Source of the DNA: Plantago ovata
Taxonomy: Eukaryota > Streptophyta > Magnoliopsida > Lamiales > Plantaginaceae
Assembly: GCA_028274465.1 (NCBI GenBank)
Contig: CM051456.1
Location: forward strand, 15,217,745-15,281,744
Direction: 5' to 3'
DNA length: 64,000 bases
In this document: positions 25,926-37,040 of the stretch, piece by piece
Numbering within the stretch: position 1 is the stretch's first letter
Layout of the letters: every line of letters begins with the position of its first letter
The notes under the pieces: model-generated
Seen by the model: the letters and a program-made list of their open reading frames with translations, nothing else
Databases searched by the model: none
What the model was told of the DNA's origin: nothing
Made by a program: the position numbers and the translations under genes

Positions 25926-26770
25926 TCCACAAATAGTAGTCATAATAACATAATTGTATGGTATGTAGAGAGGTTAATTGCATTTTCGTCATTTAAGTAC
26001 AAGTCCTCTGTGGTTTGGTCCTATACGATTTAAATAAGGTCATATACGATGGGTGATTATGACGTCGAGGAGTTTTGGATTTGAGGTGGCCGTTGGATAT
26101 ATCTTTCCCCCAAAATTGAATCCCCCTTTCTTATAAACCATAACCAATTCCAAACCCTTTCATGTTAATCGATTCACCAAAATTAAACATTTTCTTCTTA
26201 ATTATGCCGACTTGTTCGATATATTTTCATAGCAATTTTTTCCGGCTTGTAGTAGAGCTTCAAAGCTCTGTTTCCAGAGCTTCATAAGCTTTGTTTTTAG
26301 AGCTTGATTGAACTCTATCGCAGAGCTTTGAAGCTATGTAAAACTCTGTTTTCATACGAGAAGTCAAGAAAAATAACGCTATGAGCAGCACGCTTGAGAA
26401 TATAAAAGTCACTGTGTAGAAAATGAATGTAGTATGTAGAATACCATACGATTTACGCCCATTACGGAACAAAATGAAAGAGGATGAATTACTGGGATCT
26501 ATTCATCCTCACCAAGTTTCTAAAAACATAGCTTGGGAAATTTGCTTATTTGGGGCTAAATCGAGTGACATGGAGGTGATTGAGAAGGTGATTGGGAGTG
26601 TACTCGGAGGACGAATTATGCGTATACAGTCGAATTGGGACTTTATAGGCCGCTTTACACGCTGTGAGTGACTGAATTCGCAAAGCGCGGCAAACATAGA
26701 ATCAAAAGCAGAGGACCACCACTTACGGGATCAAAGCTTCAATTAATCCGTGTCTAGAGTCTACGATATA
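25926..26770. other. Spacer with clustered AGAGCTT palindromes
   Basis: No recognised gene. At 26255-26335 the hexamer-based motif AGAGCTT / AAGCTCT recurs four or more times in both orientations, including GAGCTTCAAAGCTC and the distant complement GCAGAGCTTTGAAGC. An 82-codon open frame at 26423-26671 has no recognisable domain and no start context that stands out. Confidence 0.4.
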
Positions 26771-27019
26771 CTCATCTGTTTTTTATGGATTCTATACGTT
26801 TGTTTTGTTGACTTTTTTTAACATAGTTTGATCTTCGATAAATCATAAATTAAACCGTAAAAATAAAATGTGAAATGATATTATGAAAGTCTAGTCACTC
26901 TATTTTCTTAATATAATTTTATTAATTTTTTCATTGTTTGATTTAGGATTTATCGAAGGTCAAATTAGGTAAAAAAAACTCAACAAAACAAACGTATAGA
27001 ATCCAGACAAACTGATGAG
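26771..27019. mobile_element. Small TA-flanked MITE (family A, copy 2)
   Basis: Ends CTCATCTGTTTTTTATGGAT and (inverted) CTCATCAGTTTGTCTGGATT, both followed by TCTATACGTTTGTTTTGTTGA-like sequence, flanked by TA at 26769-26770 and 27020-27021. Length 249 bp; no coding capacity. Ends match the copy nested at 23608-23803. Confidence 0.85.
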
Positions 27020-28900
27020 TATCACTCAATAAGACAATGCACGTCTAAATAAAAATGAATTGAACTAAATAAATAAAGTTAAATTGAAACTGAACTTAAC
27101 AAATAATATGAATTTAACTAAATTGAATGAATGTAATAATTGAGACTAATAAAATTTGTGAAACCACTCTCTGGTCATACTTGTAGATTCTAGAATTATC
27201 GCATGGCATGGAACCGTTAGATGCGTGGATTGTATTTTAATTTTAATATTTAACTAATCCTAGGTGGTTGGACCTGACCCTAAACCATGTGGGGACTCCT
27301 AGAATAAAGTAAGCATCAATTCCTTTAACTCCGCTTTAGCCACGTGTTTAATACAAGTCTTAGGGTGCGCTTACTTTCGGACCGGCATACCACCGCATAC
27401 GCCATACCGGTTCTTCACAATTTAAATAGCGGCCACAAGAACTTCAATATCGTACTTGGAGATACGTGCGATGGTTTCGATTCCTAAACTGCTCTGTGAA
27501 GGTTATTATAAAACCAATAAAATATTTTTTCATCGACCCTCTTGAACAGTTGAAAATGTGTGAAATCTATCATTTATATTAATTTTTCAATACTCTCTCG
27601 CATTCGTGGTCGACTTCAACCTATATAGGGAATCCATTCACGTACAAATTTATTATGGGGCGGAGTTTATTTTCACGTAGATTTGAACTCCGTACGTTAG
27701 CCAGAAGTCTTTAATACCGTGATAATATTTCAACTCTTCCAAAAGCTCACACAGTTAAAGTTGTGCGAAATCTAATTATTTATATTAATTTTCCAATAAT
27801 TTGTTTCATTTAAAGATCTTTTAGGAGACGGGCTCCCAAAGTCTCATATCACTTGAAAATTGATCATAAATAAACTCATATAGGTAGAAACTATTTCCCT
27901 TTAATAATGCTTTTTAAGAGGATGCTAACCTAAATTTAATACTTCTATAATATCATAGCAAGTCCAATTAGAATTAGGGATGGCAATTTTGGCCCATTTG
28001 ATCCGCCCTAGATCAACATTATCATGCTTTACCAACTTGAAGTTATATTCTCTTCGTATGAAATAATTCTGAAATTCATTAACGTGAATTGAATTAAACT
28101 CAATTTAATAAACTTAAATTGAAATTATTATTGGTATAACTCGTAAATAACCCCATTTGACGGGCTGTTATGGTCCTGCAAGCCCGACCTGCCAGTATAA
28201 GTGAATTTGGTACATTTGTGTTGTATTTCATGATTGAGTACATATTTTTTTTCGAACCGATAAAACGAAGATCAATAATGGTTTGTAATTTAACAACAAT
28301 AGCTTCCCTCTTTCTTAGATTTATACCATACTATAAATATTGACTAAATATAGATTTAAGAGAATAAACTTCTCCAATTCATAATTATGTCATGATTCTA
28401 TATTTCTATATACAGTTCAGTGTTTTGACTTGCATGTGGTGAACAGTTTTGCGAAATGATTCTCCAAAGACGAGCATAAAAGAATCGATTCAATTCTCCG
28501 GTTAAGAGATGAAATGATGTAATCACTTTACGAAAAGGTTATGGAATTGTCACTAGTTTGATATATACTTCTTATACTTGATCATAAATGGGAAGGAATT
28601 ATTTTGCCGTAGAAATTATTGGCTGGAGGGAGACACTAACTTTTTGTAAAGGGATTCCACAAACTATGTAGTATATGTCATACAAAACGCAATGTCAAAA
28701 TTTGCCAATATTAACATATAATTATAAAATCTATCACCACAAATTTGGATAAGTATTTTATTCTTGTGTACATGCATGTCTATTATTTGAATCAAGCACG
28801 GTCCAAATTTTAGTATAATTGGTAGCCAATTTTACGAAAGATAAATGTATAGAAGTTCAAAAGAATCAATATAGATTACGAGGGCATGTCCCAAGTTTGC
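27020..28900. other. Spacer with dispersed short repeat
   Basis: No gene is recognisable. A unit of about 50-65 bp containing GTG(T/C)GAAATCTA and ATTTATATTAATTTT(T/C)CAATA occurs at about 27543-27593 and 27731-27798, and again at 29132-29211. A GGGATGGCAA hAT-like end motif occurs at about 27977. Confidence 0.5.
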
Positions 28901-28914
28901 ACAAATTTTAATTT

Positions 28915-29005
28915 AAACGTAAAATATTACAACTACTCCTACACTACTAATGATATACAAAATTTCTAAACCACCTTATTTTTCCATATCTAAACTAATT
29001 TTACA
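28915..29005 (-). mobile_element. SINE (family 1) 3' fragment, inverted
   Basis: On the minus strand the segment reads AGTTTAGATATGGAAAAATA, then AAGGTGGTTTAGAAATTTTG and GTGTAGGAGTAGTTGTAATA, matching the 3' bodies of the SINEs at 20879-21017 and 34671-34842. The tRNA-like head is missing, so it is 5'-truncated. Confidence 0.75.
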
Positions 29006-29363
29006 CAAAAATTTATCACTAAACAAATCGATTAAGGAATCAGCGAACTACGTACCCATTCCATGGAATATAAGAGCTCTAATATAGAATTATTACTCTA
29101 ATAAAATTATTAATACTATTAGTTCTAATAGAATTTCAATTCTCCCAAAGCTCGAACGGTTGGAGATGTGCGAAATCTAATCATTTATATTAATTCTCCA
29201 ATAGTTTTAATAAAATATAATTCATTAGGGTTTGACATACAAGTTTAAATAAAGATTTTTTTAAGAATAAAGCTAAATAAATTTATGTATAAAGTAGATG
29301 AGAAAGGTGAAGAAATAGATGAGTTTTTTTAGGGTGAAAAAAATAGATTAGAAATTCAAAGGT

Positions 29364-29643
29364 TTGAATGGATTGAGAACGATACTCGTACCAATAAGGT
29401 GTACCTTACTTTTTGTAAATCCATCCAAAAGAACTCAAGAGTTAAGCGTGCTTCCTCTGCATCAATTTTTTGACAGGTGACCTATTGAGAAGTTCACACT
29501 GCACTCAAAAGTGAGAACAAAGTGTTCGAATTATAACAAGTGTTGGTTTGTGGGGCCGACATATCACCCTCGGAGATTAGCTCATAAATAAATGCACCGG
29601 CCCGAAAATCGAACCTTCGGACAATTAGTGATGGGGCTTTACA
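29364..29643 (+). mobile_element. Cassandra-like TRIM LTR carrying a 5S rRNA-like sequence
   Basis: The segment at about 29370-29505 follows the 5S rRNA order: GAACTC near 29431, AGAGTTAAGCGTGCTT (29438-29453; 5S internal box A) and AGGTGACCTATTGAGAAGTT (29475-29494; 5S box C reads GGGTGACCTCCTGGGAAGTC). Downstream, GTGAGAACAAAGTG and TTGGTTTGTGGGGCC resemble the Cassandra TRIM, whose LTRs carry 5S sequence, and the block ends GGGGCTTTACA. No primer-binding site follows, so it looks like a solo or decayed LTR. The left boundary is uncertain. A 5S-derived SINE is the alternative. Confidence 0.6.
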
Positions 29644-30130
29644 TAATTATTTCCGATTAACCATACAATATTGCTCGACCAATTGCACATTTCGATGGAA
29701 AATGTTTTGTGGTTTTTTTTTTGGGGGGGAAGGGTTACGTAGTGGAATCATTAATATCAATTTTCTCAGTCTAAAAACAAACCAAGTAATATATATATAA
29801 CCAAATGATAAATAACATTTGAAATATACTATGTGGTCCTAATATTTCAAACAAAGATAAGAGGACGCCAACAAAGATACACGTAACTCTCTGTTTCTTC
29901 TATTGGATTTAATTGTTTACTTGTTTAGGTCAAGCAACACTAAGCAATACTATTAATTAAATTACATGCTGTATTAGAAATTATTTATTTCTTTAAAACA
30001 CCAGCACAATAATATTATGAGGAGTAAGAATATTCTTGGCATCATTGCAATATCCATGTTACACGTGAAGTACAATTTGAGATTTTGTTTTAACCGCCAA
30101 AGCGAGGAGTATCAATATTATTAGTTTCTT
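29644..30130. other. AT-rich spacer
   Basis: No gene or element boundary was recognised in this stretch. Confidence 0.4.
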
Positions 30131-30315
30131 ATTTACCACCGTGGGGACTTTAATCCCCAATCTATTGGTTAGAGGTTTAACAAAGCTTAGCTCAGTTGGT
30201 AAGTTGCTTCACCTCTAACCAATAGGTCGGGGATTCGAGTCACCATGGGGTAAATGTGGATCCATTATTCATCCTCATTTTGCCGCTTCAAAAAAAAAAA
30301 AAAAAAAAAAAAAAA
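30131..30315 (+). mobile_element. tRNA-derived SINE (family 2) with inverted half-copy
   Basis: A tRNA-like head has a perfect A-box TAGCTCAGTTGGTA (30188-30201), a B-box-like GGATTCGAGTC (30231-30241) about 30 bases on, and ends in a run of about 27 A (30290-30314). Directly upstream, 30131-30176 is an inverted copy of the B-box region (30211-30255), with the 15-bp core CTATTGGTTAGAGGT perfectly repeated, so the head can fold into a long hairpin. Not a tRNA gene: no acceptor-stem pairing or CCA-side match is apparent. Confidence 0.7.
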
Positions 30316-31302
30316 GAGCTACGCTTCGTTATCACAGTTTGAGATTTTAAGGTTAGACATGTTAATGTTCGTGAAATGTATAATATTTCACCTTGAATAT
30401 ATACACTAAAAGATTTATGTTTGAAATACAAAACTGTGAACCCATACATAACACACAATTATTCTATTCATTAACTAAATTGCACAAAAATGAAACTGCA
30501 AACTATTCTCAACAAATTTTATCAGAGTGTTATGGTTATGTTAAAAAAGACGGTTCTCAAGAGATAAGAGCATGATCTATTTTATCAAAAAGATAAAGTA
30601 TGCTAAATCGCTCCCAAACAAACTGAAATTGTGTATGTTATGAACTTATGATAGTCACCAAAATGTTGAATGTTGATGAAACGTGGCTAGACAAATGACC
30701 ATGTACAATCATGCCATAAATATGTTCACTCAATCTGTAAAGCTTTTGTTGTACAATATATAGCCCTATAAGTAGCCTATAACACATAAACTACTATAGC
30801 CATAGCACATGTATGTATGTATGTATGTATGTATGGTCGATAATCGATAGTAGTACCATATATAGTAAATACGGATCAAGAATCTTAGATGATCTAGCAG
30901 GGAAACTCTAAATAACCTCACTAGATATCAAAATTTAATGGCATTGCATTGCATTGATAATACTCTGACATCCACCTGTAATATCAAATCTCTAGTCCGT
31001 TCGTCGCAATTAGTGATCATTAAATTGCACACCTATTTTATTATTTATTTTTTAAAAAAAAGTGTATTTTTCTTATTATGATAATAACAATTGTGTAAAT
31101 ACATTCTTACCTTAACTAAAACTGTAAATTACAACTCAAAAACCCCCCATTGCCAACACTTTGAGGCATTTACTCGAATAGGTGTTGATAGTTGGAGTTA
31201 AATTTTAATCAGTCCATCATCTAGTAAATATAATTGCTCATACACCAATTTATCCCATGGGGATAATACTGTAAAGAATATAAGAGAGAACATATTGTAA
31301 TA
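30316..31302. other. AT-rich spacer with (TATG)n
   Basis: No gene is recognisable. A (TATG)n run of about 28 bp lies near 30810-30835. The 60-codon frame at 30393-30575 has no visible domain. Confidence 0.4.
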
Positions 31303-32208
31303 CTAGAAACCACGTCACATACGTGTGAAGCGTAATCTTGTAAAACATTATTGTTTTATTAAATAGCATATTGAAATAAATGGAGTGAATATATAATCTT
31401 CACATAATGACTTCAAACGTAATAAAAAAATAATTAATTGAGTAATTAAACTTAATATAAATGGTGTGCTATAAATGTATATAGTTTTTGTAGTTATGCA
31501 ATTAATAGTTTTGAATTGAACTATATTAGACATACGAAAAATATTCTTCCGATGAGTTAAGAACCATCAAATACATCTCCAGACTTTGGAAACATTCAAC
31601 TTCAAAATCTGCAATGCATCTTTTTCGCATTTTAATTGGTATTCTTCATCAGTTGAATATATTGTCAAGTGCTTCATATAAACATTCTAATTTCATAATA
31701 TGATATTGTTAGTTATTTTTATCGTATGGTTTAAGAATAATTTAAAATCAAAATGACCATCGAAAAAATCAACAAAATCAAGTGTTACATTTATTATTGG
31801 ACGAAGGAAGTATTTCTTTTTTTATAAGAACATATCATGGTTATTTTTAAAATTAAGTATAATACGTCATACAACTTTATGTTAAAAAATAAAAATTTAA
31901 GAAGAGAATAAATAAAAAAGAAAAAAAATACGTCAATAAGATTCGAACCCAACAGCTTCAACTAAAATAATGATACAAATAATAGAGAAAAATCACGCCA
32001 ACAAGATTCGAACCAAACACCTTCAATAAAAATAATAATAAAAACAATGGAGAAAAATCACGCCAACAAGATTCGAACCCTACATCTTTTAATTAACTAA
32101 TGACACATGTGCATCAGATTGAAATTGGATAAGCAAGATCAAACGGATTAAAATTGATTGATTGGTCAATCAATTGGGTAAATCAACCGATTTATTATAT
32201 TACTTTAA
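31303..32208 (-). mobile_element. Helitron-like repeat, copy 3 (full length)
   Basis: Minus-strand copy from TTAAAGTAATATAATAAATC (5' end at 32208) to CACGTATGTGACGTGGTTTCTAG (3' end at 31303), followed by T (31302). It carries the three GATTCGAACC-type motifs, the half-Stowaway and the same 3' body as copies 1, 2 and 4. About 900 bp, non-coding. Confidence 0.55.
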
Positions 32209-32459
32209 CTAGTGCTTTTGTTCCATGTATACTAACACTTTTGTTCCTTGATTTGTAAGTGTTAATTTCTATTTGACATAATAATAAAATAATTCAAAAA
32301 TATTGACTGAAATAAAAAAAGAAAATACAATACAAAATTTAGATGAAGATAAGAAATGTAAAACCGACTTTTCAATAACAAATTTGTGGCATGTATAAAC
32401 ACAGTATCTTTAAATCAAAATACACCCTCTCATTTAAGGAGCTTGAACATTATTAACAA

Positions 32460-32497
32460 TATATGTATGTATGTATATATGTATGTATGTATCTATA

Positions 32498-32537
<40 letters not shown>

Positions 32538-32540
32538 AAA
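32460..32540. repeat. Compound microsatellite (TATG/CT/TA)
   Basis: GTATGTATGTAT units, then about nine CT dinucleotides, then about twelve TA dinucleotides in succession. Confidence 0.9.
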
Positions 32541-32662
32541 CATGAAAAGTATATCGTAATACTTGTAATACTTTCTCTTGGTAGCTAGATTCACCTCACA
32601 AGAACAGGTGCAGAAGATAAAATCAAGAAATAAAACCATCTCTCTCTCTCGCACACACACTA

Positions 32663-33568
32663 CTTAAAGTAATATACTAAGCCTGTTGATTCAATCAATT
32701 GATTGACCTACCAATCAATTTTAAACCGTTGATCTTACTTATTCAGTTTCAATCTGGTGCGTACATGTGTCATTAAGTATTTTTTTCCTTTTGAAATTCC
32801 TATTTTGATATTTGATTTTAAAAAAATTATTGAGATATTTAGTTTTATCGGGTTGGTGACTAATATTTTATTATTCGTGCATAAAATTATTGAGATATTT
32901 AGTTTTGTCGGGTTGGTGACTAATATTTTATTATTCGTGCATATTTCAAATTGATTAACATGATCCGTATTATTATTTAATTTACAAACGAATTAATTAA
33001 TTATGCTGAATATTTGCGGTATGCGTACACAAATTCACAAAATATATTGCTACTAGGCCGTGAGTAGAGTTTGATAGTAATATTAAATTCACAAAATATA
33101 TTGCTACTAGGCCGTGAGTAGAGTTTGATAGTAATATTATTGTTATTATTTTTATTTTTATTCCAACTCTTAATCAATTTTAAACCGTTGATCTTACTTA
33201 TTCAGTTTCAATCTGGTGCGTGCATGTGTCATTAAGTATTTTTTCCTTTTGAAATTCCTATTTTGATATTTGATTTTAAAAAAATTATTCAGATATTTAG
33301 TTTTATCGGGTTGGTGACTAATATTTTATTATTCGTGCATAAAATTATTGAGATATTTAGTTTTATCGGGTTGGTGACTAATATTTTATTATTCGTGCAT
33401 ATTTTAAATTGATTAACATGATCCGTATTATTATTTAATTAATTTACAAACGAATTAATTAATTATACTGAATATTTGCGGTATGTGTACACAAATTCAC
33501 AAAATATATTGCTACTAGGCCGTGAGTAGAGTTTGATAGTAATATTAAATTCACAAAATATATTTTAA
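32663..33568 (+). repeat. 459-bp tandem duplication of a Helitron-like 5' fragment
   Basis: A fragment of the family's 5' end (CTTAAAGTAATATACTAAGC, ATTGATTGACCTACCAATCA) is followed by unrelated sequence. From 32713 on, the block recurs from 33172 at a constant offset of 459 bp. Inside each copy are smaller tandem repeats: a 60-bp unit (AAAATTATTGAGATATTTAG..., starts 32822 and 32882) and a 54-bp unit (AAATTCACAAAATATATTGC..., starts 33031 and 33085; again 33493 and 33547). Identity is very high, so the duplication is recent. Confidence 0.85.
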
Positions 33569-34477
33569 AGTAATATAATAAGTCGGTTGATTTAACCAAT
33601 TGATTGACCTACCAATCAATTTTAATCCGTTGATTTTACTTATCCAATTTCAATCTGGTGCGTACATGTGTCATTACTTAATTAAAAGATGTAGGGTTCG
33701 AATCCTGTTGGCGTGATTTTTCTCCATTATTATTATTATTTTTATTGAAGGTGGTTGGTTCAAATCTTGTTGGCGTGATTTTTCTCTATTATTTGTATCA
33801 TTATTTTAGTTGAAGGTGTTGGGTTCGAATCTTATTGACGTAATTTTTTCATTTTTATTTATTCTCTTCTTAAATTTTTATTTTTTAACATAAAGTTGTA
33901 TGACGTATTATACTTAATTTTACAAATAACCATGATATGTTCTTATAAAAAAGACATACTTCCTCCGTCCAATAATAAATGTAACACTTGATTTTGTTGA
34001 TTTTTTCGATGGTCATTTTGACCTTAAATTATTCTTAAATTATACGATAAAAATAACTAAAAACATCATATTATGAAACTAGAATGTTTATATGAAGCAC
34101 TTGATAATATATTCAACTGATGAAGAATACCATTTAACATGCGAAAAAGATGCATTGCAAATTTTTTGAAGTTGAATGTTTCCAAAGTCTAGAGATGTAT
34201 CTGATGGTTCTTGACTCATCGGAAGAATACTTTTCGTATATCTAATATAGTTCAATTCAAAACTATTAATTGCATAACTACAAAAACTATATACATTTAT
34301 AGCACACCATTTATATTAAATTTAATTACTCAATTAGTTATTTTTTATTACGTTTGAAGTCATAATGTGAAGATTATATATTCACTCCATTTATTTCAAT
34401 ATATTATTAATAAAACAATAATATTTTACAATATTACACTTCACACGCGTAGCTTACGCGTGTGACGCGGTTCCTAG
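33565..34477 (+). mobile_element. Helitron-like repeat, copy 4 (full length)
   Basis: Starts TTAAAGTAATATAATAAGTC and ends with a perfect 10-bp stem, 3-base loop hairpin (34442-34464) followed by GACGCGGTTCCTAG and host T (34478). Three GGTTCGAATC-type motifs at about 33695, 33755 and 33822, a half-Stowaway (CTTCCTCCGTCCAATAATAA at about 33959), no coding capacity. It begins inside a 54-bp repeat unit of the tandem array to its left. Confidence 0.55.
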
Positions 34478-34657
34478 TATATACTAAGTTACTAACTACT
34501 ACCCGTTCGGTCAAATCTTTATAATTTAATTTTATTAATTATTTTAGGCCGTAAATTACTCATAAATCACATTGGATATCTTTTTTGAGAAATTATAATA
34601 AAATAGTATGACATATATGCTATTTTAATATAATTTTTTCTATGATATATGAGTAAT

Positions 34658-34855
34658 TTATGATAAAAAATGAGAGTCATAAGGTGGTGTAGCGATAAGG
34701 AGTTGGGACAGTGAAGGAGAGGTACATGGTTCTATCCCCGCGGTCCGGAGTTATAAGGTTGGTTTAGATATGGAAAAATAAGGTGGTTTAGAAAGTTTGT
34801 ATAGTGTAGTCGTAATTGTAATATTTGCGCTTTCAAAAAAAATTATGATAAAAAA
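34658..34855 (+). mobile_element. tRNA-derived SINE (family 1, copy 2), intact
   Basis: Body 34671-34842, flanked by the 13-bp target duplication TTATGATAAAAAA (34658-34670 and 34843-34855). GAGAGTCATAAGGTGGTGTA head, B-box-like GGTTCTATCCCC, then GGTTGGTTTAGATATGG and AAGGTGGTTTAGAAA, ending in a short A run. It is the uninterrupted relative of the SINE split by the CACTA element at 14.7 kb. Confidence 0.85.
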
Positions 34856-37040
34856 AAAATAATACAATAAAATTGAAAAACTTATAACGAGGGAGAGAGT
34901 GCCATTTGTCACATAATCAAGAATTGAGATGCAAACGTTGCAAAGTGATGTTACTCTGAGGTGGATTCATTTCATAATCTCCAGCACCCACTAATGGAGT
35001 AATTTGTAAGTTACAACAATTAAAATCGCTTAATAATTTGTCCGTCTTCAATCAAGTCGCCATCAAAACCACAATTTATAGCTTAGTCGTATTGATCAAG
35101 TATATATATAAAGTAGACACATCACAAACATCCAATGGGTGCAATTTCTCAATATTTTGTACATTCATCCTTTGTTTAGCGGTTTATCCTACTCCCTCTC
35201 TACTCGTCTTTTTCTAGCGCAGCCCAAGTAGACTAACTTTTACATATTATAATGTGTTACCGGTAATCAATATAGAACCAAAACCCGTACTATTGTTTGT
35301 GATGGTTACTAGTAAATTAGTTTATTATCGAATTGCAAGACATGGAGATGAATATGAGAGGTCCTGGTCCCGTACTTCATGCCCAGTGAACCTCCGCCTC
35401 TCTAGTTTGGCTTGAAGACCGCCGAAGTAAAGACCACATATTTACGTCCTCCTAGTTTGGCAGGAAGACCCGCCGAAGTACATACTTTTGTGAGTTACGA
35501 TTCACAAAATAAGTAGGCTAACACTTGCTTCTCGTGAACGGACCTTAGTCCGAAAGAAGAGTCTTTATACTATACACACAAGGAAAGTAATCAACATCCA
35601 TCGGATATAATCTGAAACTTACAATTTATATGTATTTCACACTGATATTCAATACATGGGATTAATTTGATCCAGCGCGTCATAATAGTGTCCAAATACT
35701 TTTTTCACATGTACAAATATACACTCTTGTATTTGGTAGTTATTCATGTGCATGTATTTGATGAGAAAACAGGTCAGTAGGGAGGAGCCCTAAATTATCG
35801 ACCTACCTCCACCAACCAAAAGTGTCCAAAAGCATACAACAAAAACTTTAAAGACAGCAAGGAGTGTACACTTTTTAGAGTTTTAGACCTTATTAGTAGG
35901 GTAGGGTTCCCCATACACATAAACCCAACAACCACAGGCATGCACACAGCTAGCTTAGCTGCTTCAGTTTCCCCACCCCATTTTAAACAGCTCACTGCCA
36001 ATTCGATTTCCCACATCCTCACAAAGTGAATTTCCAATTACACCCTTCCCACAGGGTTCTATTTCTACTGGAGACCACAAGTCCACAATATCAATTCGCC
36101 GTGAATTCGCCGCGTCAGGGCACGCATCACATGTCACATGATACCCGACACGTCATTCCTACGCCTACGTTAAAAATCAATGGGCCCGCCAAATAGAGTT
36201 TTTATTTTCATTTATTTATTTAGTTATCATTATATGGACTTTCCTTTTCGCCATGACATGGCATAAATCCAAGGTCGGTGGAGGTAATTATTTTATTAAT
36301 TACTACATTTTCTCCAAACTTTTTGTGTGGAAATTGATGTGCCGTTTGGATTGGTCTAACAGAAAATCTTATAGAAGCACACACAAGTTGATCATGTTTT
36401 TTAAGACTAACCTGCAATTGACTAACCAGATAATCCACATGTACATCAGAAAAAACATACAGTCTGTTTTATCATTTATACTGATTATAACACAACTAAA
36501 TTTTTATTCAATTTAAGTTAGTAATTATGTGAACTTAATCAAATCACAATTGCGTTTTTCTTAGTCTAATGCCATCACACGAAAACATGAATGTTTTAAT
36601 TAATCTGAATATTTATTTTATAAGGTGGTCAGTAGTTAGGGTGTTAGGTTCTAATAGTTGTCATGGCATGATTTTCTCCTACTGAAACGCTCAACATGCT
36701 AATTGAGTTCTTACTAGTAAATTGTTAATCAATGCATGTACATGTAAATATGGGTAAAAGATTAACACGGACCTAGTCTTAGTTAATTACATGCTTTGTG
36801 GTTAGGAATGCTCTACGCGTGAAGTGAATGTGAGCCAAGAGTAATAATGAGAGAATGTGATGTATTTCAATCCAAAAGGTTCACAAAAATCTACAAACTC
36901 GGTCTACGTAAAAATTTACCCTAAATATAAAATATGATATTTTAAGTCTAATAAATGAAAGAAGGGGCAATTTGCAACAAAGAATTCTTTCAAACTATGT
37001 TGCATTTGAGCTTTAGTTCCATATTGGTCTGCAGTTCGGG
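34856..37040. other. Spacer with a short direct repeat near 35.4 kb
   Basis: No gene is recognisable. At 35393-35440 and 35450-35485 a CCTC(T)CTAGTTTGGC(T/A)(T/G)GAAGACC...GCCGAAGTA unit occurs twice. An 80-codon minus frame at 35795-36037 has no visible domain. ACGT-core motifs near 36120-36160 could be promoter-like but no downstream gene is seen. Confidence 0.4.

Noticed and set aside
26423..26671. 82-codon plus-strand frame
   Set aside because: Protein-like at first sight but no family, splice context or promoter was recognisable; not enough support for a gene call.
29370..29505. Functional 5S rRNA gene
   Set aside because: Too diverged and embedded in LTR-like sequence.
30182..30260. 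tRNA gene
   Set aside because: A-box and B-box are present but the cloverleaf stems do not pair and a poly(A) tail follows, so it is a tRNA-derived SINE.
35795..36037. 80-codon minus-strand frame
   Set aside because: No domain and no neighbouring exons.
34856..37040. Possible LTR retrotransposon around 35.4 kb
   Set aside because: The duplicated CTAGTTTGGC unit is short and no primer site, purine tract or LTR pair was found.
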